A DNA stretch of 64,000 nt from Falsiroseomonas sp050563545 (GCF_050563545.1 NZ_JBNXUM010000033.1:13623-77622); one strand, 5' to 3'; shown: positions 51,512 to 60,029, numbered from the stretch's first letter. Numbers and translations: made by a program. The notes: a model not told the origin generated them from the letters alone.

Positions 51512-51563
51512 CGGATCGCAGTCTCACGTTGACCCCCGGGGGGCGCAGCCCCATACAGGGCAG

Positions 51564-52298
51564 GTGAAGACACCCCCACCTGCCTCGCGAAGCGGCAACG
51601 CCGCGGCGGCTTCGGCCCCGCGGCTGCCGGCGAGCCGGCTGCCGCCGCCCTCGCGCCGCCGAGTCGCGCCGAGCCCCGGGCAGCTTGCCCGCCGGCGGCT
51701 CCTGGTGGCCTTCGCCAAGCGCGCGCTGCCGTTGCTCGCCGTCGGGCTGCTCGCCGTCATGGCGCTCTGGCCCGAGATCGAGAGCAACGCCGAGCGTGGC
51801 CGCGTTGCGTTCCGCCGGGTGGCCGAGGTCCGCCCCGATGCGCTTCATGTGGTGGAGCCTCGCTATCAGGGCGTGGACGAGCAGAATCGGCCCTTCACGG
51901 TGACCGCCACCTCGGCCGTCCAGCAGGGCCAGGCCGAGATTGTGCAGCTGCTGGCGCCGCGCGCCGACATCACGCTGACCGATGGCGGCTGGGTCTATCT
52001 GGAGGCCGATCGCGGCCGCTACGCCAAGCCCGAGGAGCGGCTGGACCTGGCGGGGCGCGTGACCGTGCATCACGACGACGGCACGCAGTTCGTCACGGAA
52101 TCCGCGACGCTCGACCTGCACGGCGGCAACGCCGCCGGCGACGTCCCGGTCGCGGCGCAGGGCCCCTTCGGCACGCTCACCGCCGATGCCGGCTTCCGGC
52201 TGCAGGACCGCGGCCAGGTCGTGCAGTTCCTCGGCAATTCCCGGGTCGTGCTGGAAAGCGCGCAGACCTCGGGGAACGGGCCGGAGGGCGGGGAATGA
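51564..52298 (+). CDS. lptC: LPS export protein LptC
   Basis: A 244-residue bitopic inner-membrane protein. After a basic, Pro/Ala-rich cytoplasmic start (residues 1-52) comes one membrane segment (ALPLLAVGLLAVMALWPEI), then a periplasmic beta-jellyroll (YQGVDEQNRPFTVTATSAVQ, DGGWVYLEADRGRYAKPEERLDLAGRVTVHHDDG). It links LptB2FG to LptA. The start is GTG at 51564. The stop overlaps lptA by 4 nt. Confidence 0.9.
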   Translation: MKTPPPASRSGNAAAASAPRLPASRLPPPSRRRVAPSPGQLARRRLLVAFAKRALPLLAVGLLAVMALWPEIESNAERGRVAFRRVAEVRPDALHVVEPRYQGVDEQNRPFTVTATSAVQQGQAEIVQLLAPRADITLTDGGWVYLEADRGRYAKPEERLDLAGRVTVHHDDGTQFVTESATLDLHGGNAAGDVPVAAQGPFGTLTADAGFRLQDRGQVVQFLGNSRVVLESAQTSGNGPEGGE

Positions 52299-53320
52299 GG
52301 CGCGCGGCGCTCGTCGCCCTGTCGCTCGCCGCCCTGGCCCCCCTTGGCCGGCCCGCGGCGCAGAGCCTCGACCTCACCCAGGGCGGGCCGATCGAGATCA
52401 CCTCCCGCGACGGGATCGAATGGCGCCAGGCCGACCAGGTCGTGATAGCGCGGGGCGACGCGCGCGCGGTGCGCGAAGGCGTGGCCGTGGACGCAGACCG
52501 GCTGATCGCGCGCTACCGCCCGCGCGGCGGCACGCCGGGGGCGGCGCCGCAGCCGCCCGCCGGCGCCAGCCCCGCCTCCTCCTCGGAGATCTGGCGGCTC
52601 GAGGCGGAGGGCCGGGTCCGCATCAACTCGGCGACCGAGCGCGCCACCGGGGAGCGCGCGGTCTACGACATGGACCAGGCGGTGATGGTGCTTTCCGGCA
52701 ACGGCCTCGCGCTGGAGACGCCGGACCAGCGCATCACCGCCCGCGACAGCCTGGAATACTGGCCGCAGCGGCGCATGGCGGTCGCGCGCGGCGGCGCGGT
52801 GGTGACCACGACCGACAACCGCCGCGTCTCCGCCGACACGCTGGTCGCCTATTTCCTGGAGGACGAGCCGCGCGCGACCCAGGCCGCGGCCCCGGCGCAG
52901 CCCCGCGCGGGCGGAACGCCGGTCGCGAGCCCGCCCGGCCCCGCGGGCCTGCCCGCCGCCGGCGAGGGCAGCAAGGTCGATCGCGTCGAGGCCTTCGGCA
53001 ATGTCGAGATCCGCACCCAGGAAGAGGTCGTCCGCGGCGACCGTGGCGTCTATTCCCCGCAGACCGGCCAGGCCCGGCTGATCGGCAATGTCCGCATCAC
53101 CCGCGGCGACAACCAGCTCAACGGTCAGGAAGCCATCGTGGATCTGAAAAGCGGCATCTCCCGCCTGGTCTCGGCGCCCGGCAGCCGCGTGCAGGGGCTG
53201 ATCGTCCCGCAGGAGAGCCAGCCGAACCAGGTCCAGCTGCCCGGCGCCACGCCCTCGGCGCAGCAGCCGCGCGCCGCGCAGCCCCCCGCCCGCACCGCCC
53301 AGCCCGGGACGCCGCGATGA
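52295..53320 (+). CDS. lptA: LPS transport periplasmic protein LptA
   Basis: A 341-residue OstA/LptA protein with a cleavable signal (ALVALSLAALAPLGRPAAQ). LptA bridges inner and outer membranes for LPS. E. coli LptA has ~185 residues; this one is enlarged by two low-complexity Pro/Ala/Gly inserts (about residues 76-100 and 195-228) and a Gln/Pro-rich tail (from ~315). The OstA-type strands are seen as ITSRDGIEWRQADQVVIARGDA, KVDRVEAFGNVEIRTQEEVVRGDRGVY and ARLIGNVRITRGDNQLNGQEAIVDLKSG. It overlaps lptC and lptB by 4 nt each. Confidence 0.9.
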   Translation: MRRAALVALSLAALAPLGRPAAQSLDLTQGGPIEITSRDGIEWRQADQVVIARGDARAVREGVAVDADRLIARYRPRGGTPGAAPQPPAGASPASSSEIWRLEAEGRVRINSATERATGERAVYDMDQAVMVLSGNGLALETPDQRITARDSLEYWPQRRMAVARGGAVVTTTDNRRVSADTLVAYFLEDEPRATQAAAPAQPRAGGTPVASPPGPAGLPAAGEGSKVDRVEAFGNVEIRTQEEVVRGDRGVYSPQTGQARLIGNVRITRGDNQLNGQEAIVDLKSGISRLVSAPGSRVQGLIVPQESQPNQVQLPGATPSAQQPRAAQPPARTAQPGTPR

Positions 53321-54120
53321 GCCCGCCCGACGCATCGCGGGAGGCCGGCCGGGAGGCTGGCCGCGAGAACGCGCCCGGCCTCCGGCTCGCCCGCGAGAAT
53401 GCGGGGCTGGTCGCAACCGGCCTCGGCAAGCGCTACCGCAAGCGGCCGGTGGTGCGGAACGTCTCGGTCAACCTCCGCCGCGGCGAGGCGGTGGGGCTGC
53501 TCGGCCCGAACGGCGCGGGCAAGACCACCACCTTCTACATGATCACCGGCCTGGTGCAGCCCGACGAGGGCACCGTCACCATGGACGGGCACGACGTCAC
53601 CTGGCTTCCGATGTACCGCCGCGCGCGGCTCGGGCTGGGCTACCTGCCGCAGGAGGCTTCGATCTTCCGCGGCCTGTCGGTGGAGGACAACATCCGCGCC
53701 GCGCTCGAGGTCATCGAGCCCATCCGCACCCGCCGCGAGCAGATGCTGGACGCGCTGCTGGCCGAATTCGGCATCGCGCATCTCCGCCGCGCCCCGGCGC
53801 TGGCGCTGTCCGGCGGCGAGCGGCGGCGCTGCGAGATCGCGCGCGCGCTGGCGACGCAGCCCGCCTACATCCTGCTGGACGAGCCGCTGGCCGGCATCGA
53901 TCCCATCGCCGTCGGCGAGATCCGCGACCTGGTCAAGCATCTGAAGGACCGCGGCATCGGCGTGCTGATCACGGACCACAATGTCCGCGAGACGCTGGAG
54001 ATCATCGACCGCGCCTACATCCTGCATGACGGCCAGGTGCTGATGGAGGGCAGCCCGCGCGACATCGTCGAGCATGAGGGCGTCCGCCGAGTCTACTTGG
54101 GCGAAAGATTCAGCCTCTAG
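53317..54120 (+). CDS. lptB: LPS export ABC transporter ATP-binding protein LptB
   Basis: A 267-residue ATPase powering LPS extraction. Walker A GPNGAGKTTTFYMITGL, Q-loop YLPQEASIFRGLSVEDNI, signature LSGGERRRCEIARAL, Walker B YILLDEPLAGIDPIA and switch LITDHNVRETLEI are all typical of LptB. About 35 extra N-terminal residues (SREAGREAGRENAPG) precede the core. Start overlaps the lptA stop as ATGA. rpoN follows. Confidence 0.95.
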   Translation: MSPPDASREAGREAGRENAPGLRLARENAGLVATGLGKRYRKRPVVRNVSVNLRRGEAVGLLGPNGAGKTTTFYMITGLVQPDEGTVTMDGHDVTWLPMYRRARLGLGYLPQEASIFRGLSVEDNIRAALEVIEPIRTRREQMLDALLAEFGIAHLRRAPALALSGGERRRCEIARALATQPAYILLDEPLAGIDPIAVGEIRDLVKHLKDRGIGVLITDHNVRETLEIIDRAYILHDGQVLMEGSPRDIVEHEGVRRVYLGERFSL

Positions 54121-54168
54121 GGCTGGGCACATGGCGGAGGCACGAGAACAAGACGCTCGGTGGGCCGG

Positions 54169-55659
54169 ATGGCGCTAGGCCCGCGTCTGGATCTCCGCCA
54201 GTCGCAGTCGCTGGTGATGACGCCGCAGCTGCGGCAGGCCATCAAGCTGCTGCAATCCTCCAACATGGAAGTTACCGCGTTCGTCGAGGAGGAGCTGGAG
54301 CGCAACCCGCTGCTCGAGCGCGACGAGCGCGGCGACCCCCGCACTGCCGCCGATGAGCGAGCGCCGGAAGCCGCGCCGCCCGAGCACGCGGATGCGCACG
54401 CCGCCGCGACCACGGGGGAGATCCCGAGCGAGGCCGCGGCGCCGCTCGATGCCGACTGGAGCAACGTCTACGACGCGGACATGCCGGCCGGCGGGCTCGG
54501 CGCCGGGATGGGCAGCGGCGGGCGCGCCGACTTCTCCGACGACCTTTCCGGTATCGAGGAGATGGCCGATGCGCGGGTCTCGCTGCGCGAGCATCTCGGC
54601 GAGCAGATCCGGCTGACCTTCCACGACGCGCGCGAACGCCTGGTCGCGGCCCAGATGCTGGCGATGGTGGATGCCGCGGGCCGCCTGCCGGTCGGCGACG
54701 ACGCGATCGCCGCCGCGATGGGCTGCGAGGAAACCTTCGTCGCCGGCGTGCGCGCACGCCTGCAGCGGCTCGATCCCGTCGGCATGTTCAGCCGGAACCT
54801 CAGGGAATGCCTGGCGGTGCAGCTGGCGGACCGCAACCGGCTCGATCCCTGCATGGAGGCGCTGCTCGACAACCTGGAACTGCTGGCGCGGCGCGACCTG
54901 CGCGGGCTGATGCGGGTCTGCGGCGTGGACAGCGAGGACCTCGCCGAGATGATCTCGGAGCTGAAGCGCCTCGATCCCAAGCCCGGCGCCAACTACGACG
55001 CGGCGCCGCCGCCGATCGTGGTGCCCGACGTGCTGATGCGCCGGCTCGAGAACGGCGAATGGGCGGTGGAGCTCAACCCCGAGACGCTGCCCCGCGTGCT
55101 GGTCAACCGCGGCTTCCATGCGCGCGCCGTGGTCGGCGCGAAGTCGCGCGACGACCGCGCGTTCCTGGCGGAACGGCTGCAGAGCGCGACCTGGCTGGTG
55201 AAGTCGCTGGAGCAGCGCGCGACGACGATCCTGAAGGTGGCCGCCGAGATCGTGCGCCGGCAGGACGGCTTCTTCCGGCACGGCGTCGCGCATCTGCGGC
55301 CCCTGATCCTGCGCGACGTCGCGGAGGAGGTGTCGATGCACGAGAGCACCGTCAGCCGCGTCACCGCGAACAAGCACATCGCGACGCCGCGCGGCACCTT
55401 CGAGCTGAAATACTTCTTCACCACCGCCATCGCCGGCACGCAGGGCGGCGAGAGCCACTCCGCCGAGGCGATCCGCTTCCGCATCAAGGAGATGATCGCG
55501 CAGGAGCACCCCGACGACGTGCTGTCCGACGACGCCATCGTCGAGCGTTTGCGGAAGGAAGGTGTGGACATCGCCCGCCGAACGGTGGCGAAATACCGGG
55601 AGGCGCTGCGCATCCCATCATCCGTGCAGCGCAAGCGGGAGAAGGCCGTCCCGGCCTGA
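54169..55659 (+). CDS. rpoN: RNA polymerase sigma-54 factor
   Basis: 496 residues from the ATG at 54169 (a GTG three codons earlier is possible). Region I is MALGPRLDLRQSQSLVMTPQLRQAIKLLQ, which binds activators; an acidic, Ala-rich region II covers ~residues 55-110; the core-binding domain and the HTH for the -12 element (SMHESTVSRVTANKHIATPRG) follow; the RpoN box ARRTVAKYRE, which reads the -24 element, is at 469-478. It directs nitrogen and other specialised promoters. The position after lptB and before hpf is conserved in proteobacteria. Confidence 0.96.
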   Translation: MALGPRLDLRQSQSLVMTPQLRQAIKLLQSSNMEVTAFVEEELERNPLLERDERGDPRTAADERAPEAAPPEHADAHAAATTGEIPSEAAAPLDADWSNVYDADMPAGGLGAGMGSGGRADFSDDLSGIEEMADARVSLREHLGEQIRLTFHDARERLVAAQMLAMVDAAGRLPVGDDAIAAAMGCEETFVAGVRARLQRLDPVGMFSRNLRECLAVQLADRNRLDPCMEALLDNLELLARRDLRGLMRVCGVDSEDLAEMISELKRLDPKPGANYDAAPPPIVVPDVLMRRLENGEWAVELNPETLPRVLVNRGFHARAVVGAKSRDDRAFLAERLQSATWLVKSLEQRATTILKVAAEIVRRQDGFFRHGVAHLRPLILRDVAEEVSMHESTVSRVTANKHIATPRGTFELKYFFTTAIAGTQGGESHSAEAIRFRIKEMIAQEHPDDVLSDDAIVERLRKEGVDIARRTVAKYREALRIPSSVQRKREKAVPA

Positions 55660-55757
55660 TCCGCGGCCTCCGTTCAGGCGATCCCGAAGGGCTCTCGCCA
55701 GCTTGGTGCCGCCTTCTACGGGCCGGCCTATCCCATCAGGGAAGGAGCCAAGCCCAC

Positions 55758-56363
55758 ATGCACATCACCGTCGCGGGCAAGCAGGTCGAGACCGGCGAAG
55801 CGCTGCAGACCCATGTCCGGGAGAACCTCGGAACGATCGCGCGCAAGTACTTCGACCATGCGCTCGAGGCCAACGTGACGTTCCGGCGCGACGGCAAGGG
55901 GCACGCCTTCGTCTGCGACATCAACCTCAAGGCCGGCCGCGACCTCTTCATGCGGGGCGAGGGCGAAGGCCCCGACGCGCACCGCGCCTTCGACGAGGCG
56001 GCGGAGCATGTGGCCAAGCGCCTGCGCCGCTATCGCCGGCGCGTGAACGACCACGCCCGCAGCATGGCCTCCGAGCGCGACCGCCCGCGCGGCGAGCCCG
56101 CGCGCCAGGTCGTGCTGCGCCGGCCGGAGGAGGAGGAGGCCGACGCGGCCGAGGTCGCGGTCGCCAACGGCGCCGACCATCCCGCGGTGGTCGCGGAATC
56201 CCAGGCGCTGATCGAGACGCTGACGGTCGGCGAGGCCGTGATGCGCATGGACCTGATGCAGCTGCATGTCCTGATGTTCCGCAACAGCGGCTCGTCCGAG
56301 TTCAACGTGGTCTATCGCCGCGGCGACGGCCATGTAGGCTGGATCGCGCCCGGCTCGGCCTGA
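55758..56363 (+). CDS. hpf: Ribosome hibernation promoting factor (long form)
   Basis: A 201-residue HPF/RaiA protein. The N-terminal domain (MHITVAGKQVETGEALQTHV... FDEAAEHVAKRLRRYRRRVNDH) binds the 30S decoding site; a charged linker follows; and the C-terminal domain (SQALIETLTVGEAVMRMDLMQ... FRNSGSSEFNVVYRRGDGHVGWI) dimerises ribosomes into 100S particles. AAGGAG precedes the ATG at 55758. It follows rpoN; the ptsN gene that often comes next is absent. Confidence 0.94.
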   Translation: MHITVAGKQVETGEALQTHVRENLGTIARKYFDHALEANVTFRRDGKGHAFVCDINLKAGRDLFMRGEGEGPDAHRAFDEAAEHVAKRLRRYRRRVNDHARSMASERDRPRGEPARQVVLRRPEEEEADAAEVAVANGADHPAVVAESQALIETLTVGEAVMRMDLMQLHVLMFRNSGSSEFNVVYRRGDGHVGWIAPGSA

Positions 56364-56372
56364 CCGCTTCGC

Positions 56373-56525
56373 ATGAACGGGGCCGAGGCGCCTGGCCCTC
56401 CCGGAGCCCAGGGCGTGCACGCCGCGACGCTGCCGGGCTGGACGGGCAGGATGTCCCATCTGGACCAGCTGCTGGCGACCTGGGAGTGGCGGCAGGTGCC
56501 GTGTCTGGTGATGGAGGCGAGGTAG
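56373..56525 (+). CDS. Small hypothetical protein
   Basis: A 50-residue frame starting 9 nt after the hpf stop. Its C-terminal half (MSHLDQLLATWEWRQVPCLV) looks protein-like, with two Trp and an amphipathic helix, while the first half is Ala/Pro/Gly-rich. No clear ribosome-binding site is seen, so it is either a short gene in the hpf operon or a remnant. No function is proposed. Confidence 0.3.
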   Translation: MNGAEAPGPPGAQGVHAATLPGWTGRMSHLDQLLATWEWRQVPCLVMEAR

Positions 56526-56567
56526 GGCGCCCTACGCCTCAAGCGGCTCTTACCTCCGATCCGCGCT

Positions 56568-56595
56568 TTCCCTCCCCCGCAAGCGGGGGAGGGAG
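56568..56595. repeat. GC-rich palindromic repeat downstream of hpf
   Basis: CCCTCCCCCGC (56570-56580), loop AA, GCGGGGGAGGG (56583-56593): a perfect 11-bp hairpin between the convergent hpf and DUF1150 genes. It is the same core as in glgB and at 62512-62535. Confidence 0.8.
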
Positions 56596-56654
56596 GCGCC
56601 TGGACGGGCGAGGAAACCCCGGGATGGCGGCACGAAGCGCGGAGCCGCCCGCGC

Positions 56655-56909
56655 TCAATGCACCAGCGCCGGCTCCATCTCGTGCTGACGGATCGCGGCG
56701 GCGGCGAGCTGGGCGCTCGGCGCGGCGCCGATCGGGGTGCCATCCGCGGCGTGGATCGAGAAGGCGGCCGCGCCGTTCAGGATCACCGGGCGCAGATAGG
56801 CGACGTCCTCGACGCCGAGCTGCGCGAAGTCCCTGACGGACAGGCTGCGGAGCGCCGCGGCGCTCAATACGGTCCGGCCCTCTTCGGCGCCGTTCTCATG
56901 GTCGGTCAT
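56655..56909 (-). CDS. DUF1150-family protein
   Basis: An 84-residue acidic protein with the DUF1150 look: LSVRDFAQLGVEDVAYLRPV, then FSIHAADGTPIG and a C-terminal helix AAAIRQHEME. In alphaproteobacteria this family is usually encoded next to a small heat-shock protein, as here (Hsp20 upstream on the same strand). A role in heat stress is suggested by context only. CAGGAGAG precedes the ATG. A 56-nt structured repeat lies in the gap to hsp20. Confidence 0.85.
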   Translation of the reverse strand: MTDHENGAEEGRTVLSAAALRSLSVRDFAQLGVEDVAYLRPVILNGAAAFSIHAADGTPIGAAPSAQLAAAAIRQHEMEPALVH

Positions 56910-56960
56910 GATTGCTCTCCTGCTGGCGCGTCCCGATCGGGCCCGCGCTGGTGCGCATCC

Positions 56961-57016
56961 GATTCACGCCGCCGGTGCTTGGCCCCTTGCGGGGCTTCCG
57001 CCTTTGGCGATCGGAC
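56961..57016 (-). repeat. 56-nt structured repeat, copy A (upstream of DUF1150)
   Basis: On the minus strand: outer helix TCCGAT with ATCGGA, hairpin 1 CGCC-AAA-GGCG, hairpin 2 GCCCC-GCAA-GGGGC (a GNRA-type loop), then the conserved block GCACCGGCGGCGTGAATC. It aligns without gaps to 19937-19992 and 21193-21248. It lies between the Hsp20 stop and the DUF1150 start. Confidence 0.65.
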
Positions 57017-57039
57017 GCGGCTCGGGGCATCCGACAGGA

Positions 57040-57522
57040 TCACCCCTCTCTGGTACGGCCGTCCGGCACGGCCTCGGCCAATCCGCCAACGACCGGGCGC
57101 TGCGCGCCGTTGCCGCGGGCGGAAATCTGGATCGTCTTCACCCTCGCCTCGGGCAGCGGGCGGCGGAGATCCACATGCAGCAGCCCGTTGTCGAGCCAGG
57201 CGCCTTCCACCTCGATCCCCTCGGCGAGGACGAAGGCGCGCTGGAACTGGCGGGCGGCGATGCCGCGATGGAGGAACACGCGCCCTTCGCTGTCGTCCTT
57301 CTGGCGGCCGCGGATCACCAGCTGGTTGTCCTCCTGCGTGATCTGCAGGTCGTCCATGCTGAAGCCCGCGACGGCCAGCGTGATGCGAAGCCGCGTGTCG
57401 CCGGTCTGTTCGATGTTGTACGGGGGGTAGCCGTCGGCGTTCTTCTGTACCCGGTCGAGCATCTGCTCGAGATGGTCGAAGCCGAGGAAAAGCGGCGAGC
57501 CGAACAGCGACGGACGCGACAT
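57040..57522 (-). CDS. Small heat-shock protein, Hsp20 family
   Basis: A 160-residue IbpA-like holdase chaperone. N-terminal FLGFDHLEQMLDRVQ, then the alpha-crystallin domain from YPPYNIEQTGDTRLRITLAVAGF to FVLAEGIEVEGAWLDNGLLHVDL, and a C-terminal VKTIQI with the I-x-I-type motif used for oligomer assembly. GGGAG lies eight bases before the ATG at 57522. A sigma-32-like promoter is found upstream, and DUF1150 follows downstream. Confidence 0.93.
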   Translation of the reverse strand: MSRPSLFGSPLFLGFDHLEQMLDRVQKNADGYPPYNIEQTGDTRLRITLAVAGFSMDDLQITQEDNQLVIRGRQKDDSEGRVFLHRGIAARQFQRAFVLAEGIEVEGAWLDNGLLHVDLRRPLPEARVKTIQISARGNGAQRPVVGGLAEAVPDGRTREG

Positions 57523-57611
57523 GGGCTGCTCCCGTACCCCCCCTGCCCCCGAGAAGGGGGTCGCTGGGCGAGGCGAAACCGAGCGGGGCCCGAGGCACCC
57601 CGCGACAGCAG

Positions 57612-57640
57612 ATTTTGGCGTCCGGGCCGGGCGTTGCAAG
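57612..57640 (-). promoter_or_regulatory. Sigma-32-like heat-shock promoter for hsp20
   Basis: On the minus strand CTTGCAA (57640-57634) and CCAAAAT (57618-57612) are 15 bases apart, roughly the CTTG...CC-AT pattern of heat-shock promoters. It sits ~90 nt upstream of the hsp20 ATG. Confidence 0.35.
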
Positions 57641-57658
57641 GGGGTAGGCCCGGGGCTA

Positions 57659-57688
57659 GAGCATGACCCACCCACGTGGATCATGCTC
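57659..57688. repeat. Palindromic hairpin between hsp20 and def
   Basis: GAGCATGACCCAC (57659-57671), loop CCAC, GTGGATCATGCTC (57676-57688): 12 of 13 pairs match. The GAGCATGATC arm resembles a palindromic repeat seen widely in alphaproteobacterial genomes. It separates divergent genes, so it is unlikely to be a terminator. Confidence 0.55.
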
Positions 57689-57777
57689 CAGCCGTTGTCT
57701 GAGCGACTGATTCACCGCTTCGGCGATTCCGCCTGCGCGGATCAGGCGCTAGGTCTCGCCGCCTGGAACAAGACGCG

Positions 57778-58302
57778 ATGACCGAGATCCTCCCCATCCT
57801 CTACGTCCCCGATCCCCGGCTCCGCACCAAGGCGAAGCCGGTCGCGGCGGGCGACTCGCGAATCGCCGAGCTGTCGGAGCGGATGCTGGCGACGATGTAC
57901 AAGGCGCCGGGCATCGGCCTCGCCGCGCCGCAGGTCGGCGAGCTGCTGCGCCTGGTGGTGGTGGACATCCGCCCCGACGAGAAGCCCGACCCGATGGTGC
58001 TGCTGAACCCCGAGATCACGGCGGAAAGCCAGGAGCTCGCGACGCGGGAGGAAGGCTGCCTGTCGCTGCCCAACCAGTATGCCGACGTCACGCGCCCCGC
58101 GCGGGTGAAGGTGCGCTGGCAGGACCTGACGGGCGCGAGGAAGGAGATCGAGGCGGAGGGGCTGCTCGCGGCCTGCCTGCAGCACGAGATAGACCACCTC
58201 GATGGCGTGCTCTTCGTGGACCACGTCTCGGCGCTCAAGCGCAACATGCTGCTCCGGAAGCTCGCGAAGGAGCTGAAAGCGAAAGAGCGGGAGGCGATGT
58301 AG
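57778..58302 (+). CDS. def: Peptide deformylase
   Basis: A 174-residue metalloenzyme that removes the formyl group from new N-termini. All three motifs are present: GIGLAAPQVG (45-54), EGCLS (92-96, metal ligand Cys94) and QHEIDH (135-140, metal ligands His136 and His140, catalytic Glu137). It forms the conserved def-fmt pair; fmt starts 10 nt later. The gene is otherwise standard for type I enzymes. Confidence 0.97.
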   Translation: MTEILPILYVPDPRLRTKAKPVAAGDSRIAELSERMLATMYKAPGIGLAAPQVGELLRLVVVDIRPDEKPDPMVLLNPEITAESQELATREEGCLSLPNQYADVTRPARVKVRWQDLTGARKEIEAEGLLAACLQHEIDHLDGVLFVDHVSALKRNMLLRKLAKELKAKEREAM

Positions 58303-58312
58303 GCGGCCGGCG

Positions 58313-59218
58313 ATGCGCCTCGCCTTCATGGGATCGCCGGAGTTCTCGGTGCCGGCGCTGCGCGCGCTGCACGCCGCCGGCCATGACATCGCCTGCGTCT
58401 ATGCCCAGCCACCCCGCCCCGCCGGCCGCGGCCAGAAGGAAACGCCCTGCCCCGTCCACCGCGCGGCGCTCGAGCTCGGCCTGCCCGTGCGAACGCCGGC
58501 GCGGGTGCGAAAGGATGCCGCCGAGCACGCGGCCTTCGCCGCGCTCGATCTCGACGTGGCTGTGGTCGCGGCCTACGGGCTGATCCTGCCAAAGCCGATG
58601 CTGGATGCGCCGCGCCGCGGCTGCCTGAACATCCACGCCTCGCTGCTGCCGCGCTGGCGGGGCGCAGCGCCGATCCAGGCGGCGATCCTCGCTGGCGACG
58701 CCGAGAGCGGCATCACCATCATGCGCATGGAGGAAGGCCTCGACACCGGGCCGATGCTGCTGCGGGAAGCCGTGCCGATCGGCTCGGGGATGACCACGCC
58801 CGAGTTGCACGACGCGCTGTCGTCGGTCGGCGCGCGGCTGATCCTGCGCGCTCTGGAAGAGGACCCGCCGGCCGTGCCGCAGCCCGATGCCGGCGTCACC
58901 TATGCGCCCAAGATCGCGAAGGAGGACGGGCGTCTCGACTGGACGCAGCCGGCGGCGGTGCTGGAGCGGCGCGTGCGCGCGCTCAATCCCTGGCCTGGCT
59001 GCTTCTTCACCCATGGCGGCGAGGTGATCAGGGTGTTGTCAGCGGCGATCGCGGAGGGCGCGGGCGCGCCGGGCACGCTGCTCGACGGCGCGCCAACGGT
59101 CGCCTGCGGTGACGGCGCGCTGCGGCTGACGCGGCTCCAGCGCGCGGGACGCGGGGCGATGCCCGCGGCGGAGTTCCTGCGCGGCTATGCGATGCCGGTC
59201 GGGACGATGCTGGCGTAG
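58313..59218 (+). CDS. fmt: Methionyl-tRNA formyltransferase
   Basis: 301 residues. Uses 10-formyl-tetrahydrofolate to formylate initiator Met-tRNA. N-terminal catalytic domain: RLAFMGSPEFSVPALRAL, Asn106 and His108 in LNIHASLLPRWRGAAPIQ, and Asp144 in EGLDTGP. The C-terminal OB-fold domain binds tRNA. Directly follows def and is followed by truA after a degenerate palindromic repeat. Confidence 0.96.
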   Translation: MRLAFMGSPEFSVPALRALHAAGHDIACVYAQPPRPAGRGQKETPCPVHRAALELGLPVRTPARVRKDAAEHAAFAALDLDVAVVAAYGLILPKPMLDAPRRGCLNIHASLLPRWRGAAPIQAAILAGDAESGITIMRMEEGLDTGPMLLREAVPIGSGMTTPELHDALSSVGARLILRALEEDPPAVPQPDAGVTYAPKIAKEDGRLDWTQPAAVLERRVRALNPWPGCFFTHGGEVIRVLSAAIAEGAGAPGTLLDGAPTVACGDGALRLTRLQRAGRGAMPAAEFLRGYAMPVGTMLA

Positions 59219-59230
59219 GCCCCCTCCCTG

Positions 59231-59256
59231 CCCTCCCCCGCAACGGCGGACGGGGG
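59231..59256. repeat. Degenerate GC-rich palindromic repeat between fmt and truA
   Basis: CCCTCCCCCGC (59231-59241) is intact, but the right arm (GGCGGACGGGGG) has diverged. It belongs to the same family as the copies at 336-360 and 62512-62535. Confidence 0.55.
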
Positions 59257-59267
59257 TAAGTGAAGCA

Positions 59268-60029
59268 ATGCCCCGCTACGCCCTGAAGATCGAATTCGAC
59301 GGCACGACCTTCGTGGGCTGGCAGAGCCAGGCCGTCGGCCTGTCGGTCCAGCAGGTCATCGAGGCCGCCGCCGCCCCGCTCAACCGCGGCGAGGCCCCGA
59401 CCGCGACCGCCGCCGGCCGCACCGATGCCGGCGTGCATGCCGAGGCGATGGTGGTGGACCTGATGCTCGCCGCCGACCTGCCGCCCGAGCGCGTGCGGGA
59501 GGCCATCAATGCCCGCACCAACCCGCATCCCGTGGTGGCGCTCGCCGCCGCGCGCGTCGCCGACGACTGGTCGGCCCGCTTCGCCTGTACCGGCCGCGCC
59601 TACCGCTACCGCATCATGAACCGCTCCGCCCGGCCGGCGCTGGAGGCCGGGCGGCTCTGGCACGTGAAGCGCCGCCTCGACGCCGACGGGATGCACGCGG
59701 CAGCGCAGGGGCTGCTCGGGAGGCATGATTTCTCGGCCTTCCGCGCTGCCGCCTGCCAGGCGAAGTCGCCTCTTCGCACGCTCGACCGGCTCGACGTGGC
59801 GCGGATCGGCGAGGAGGTGGTGGTCACCGCGGAAGCCCGCAGCTTCCTGCACCATCAGGTCCGCAACATGGTCGGCACGCTGGTCGAGGTCGGCATGGGC
59901 CGGCGCGGCTTGGACTGGCCGCGGCGTGTGCTCGAGGGCCGCGACCGCACCAGGGCCGGCCAGACCGCCCCGCCCGAGGGCCTGGTCTTCGTCACCGCGC
60001 GCTACGACCCCGAGCCCGACTGGACCTGA
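59268..60029 (+). CDS. truA: tRNA pseudouridine(38-40) synthase
   Basis: A 253-residue pseudouridine synthase acting on the anticodon arm (U38-U40). The catalytic Asp53 lies in GRTDAGVHA. Also seen: IEFDGTTFVGWQSQ at the start, RYRIMNRSARPAL, HDFSAFRAAAC and SFLHHQVRNMVGTLVEVG. Length is standard. The ATG at 59268 begins the first strand. It follows fmt on the same strand, a usual alphaproteobacterial order. Confidence 0.96.
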   Translation: MPRYALKIEFDGTTFVGWQSQAVGLSVQQVIEAAAAPLNRGEAPTATAAGRTDAGVHAEAMVVDLMLAADLPPERVREAINARTNPHPVVALAAARVADDWSARFACTGRAYRYRIMNRSARPALEAGRLWHVKRRLDADGMHAAAQGLLGRHDFSAFRAAACQAKSPLRTLDRLDVARIGEEVVVTAEARSFLHHQVRNMVGTLVEVGMGRRGLDWPRRVLEGRDRTRAGQTAPPEGLVFVTARYDPEPDWT

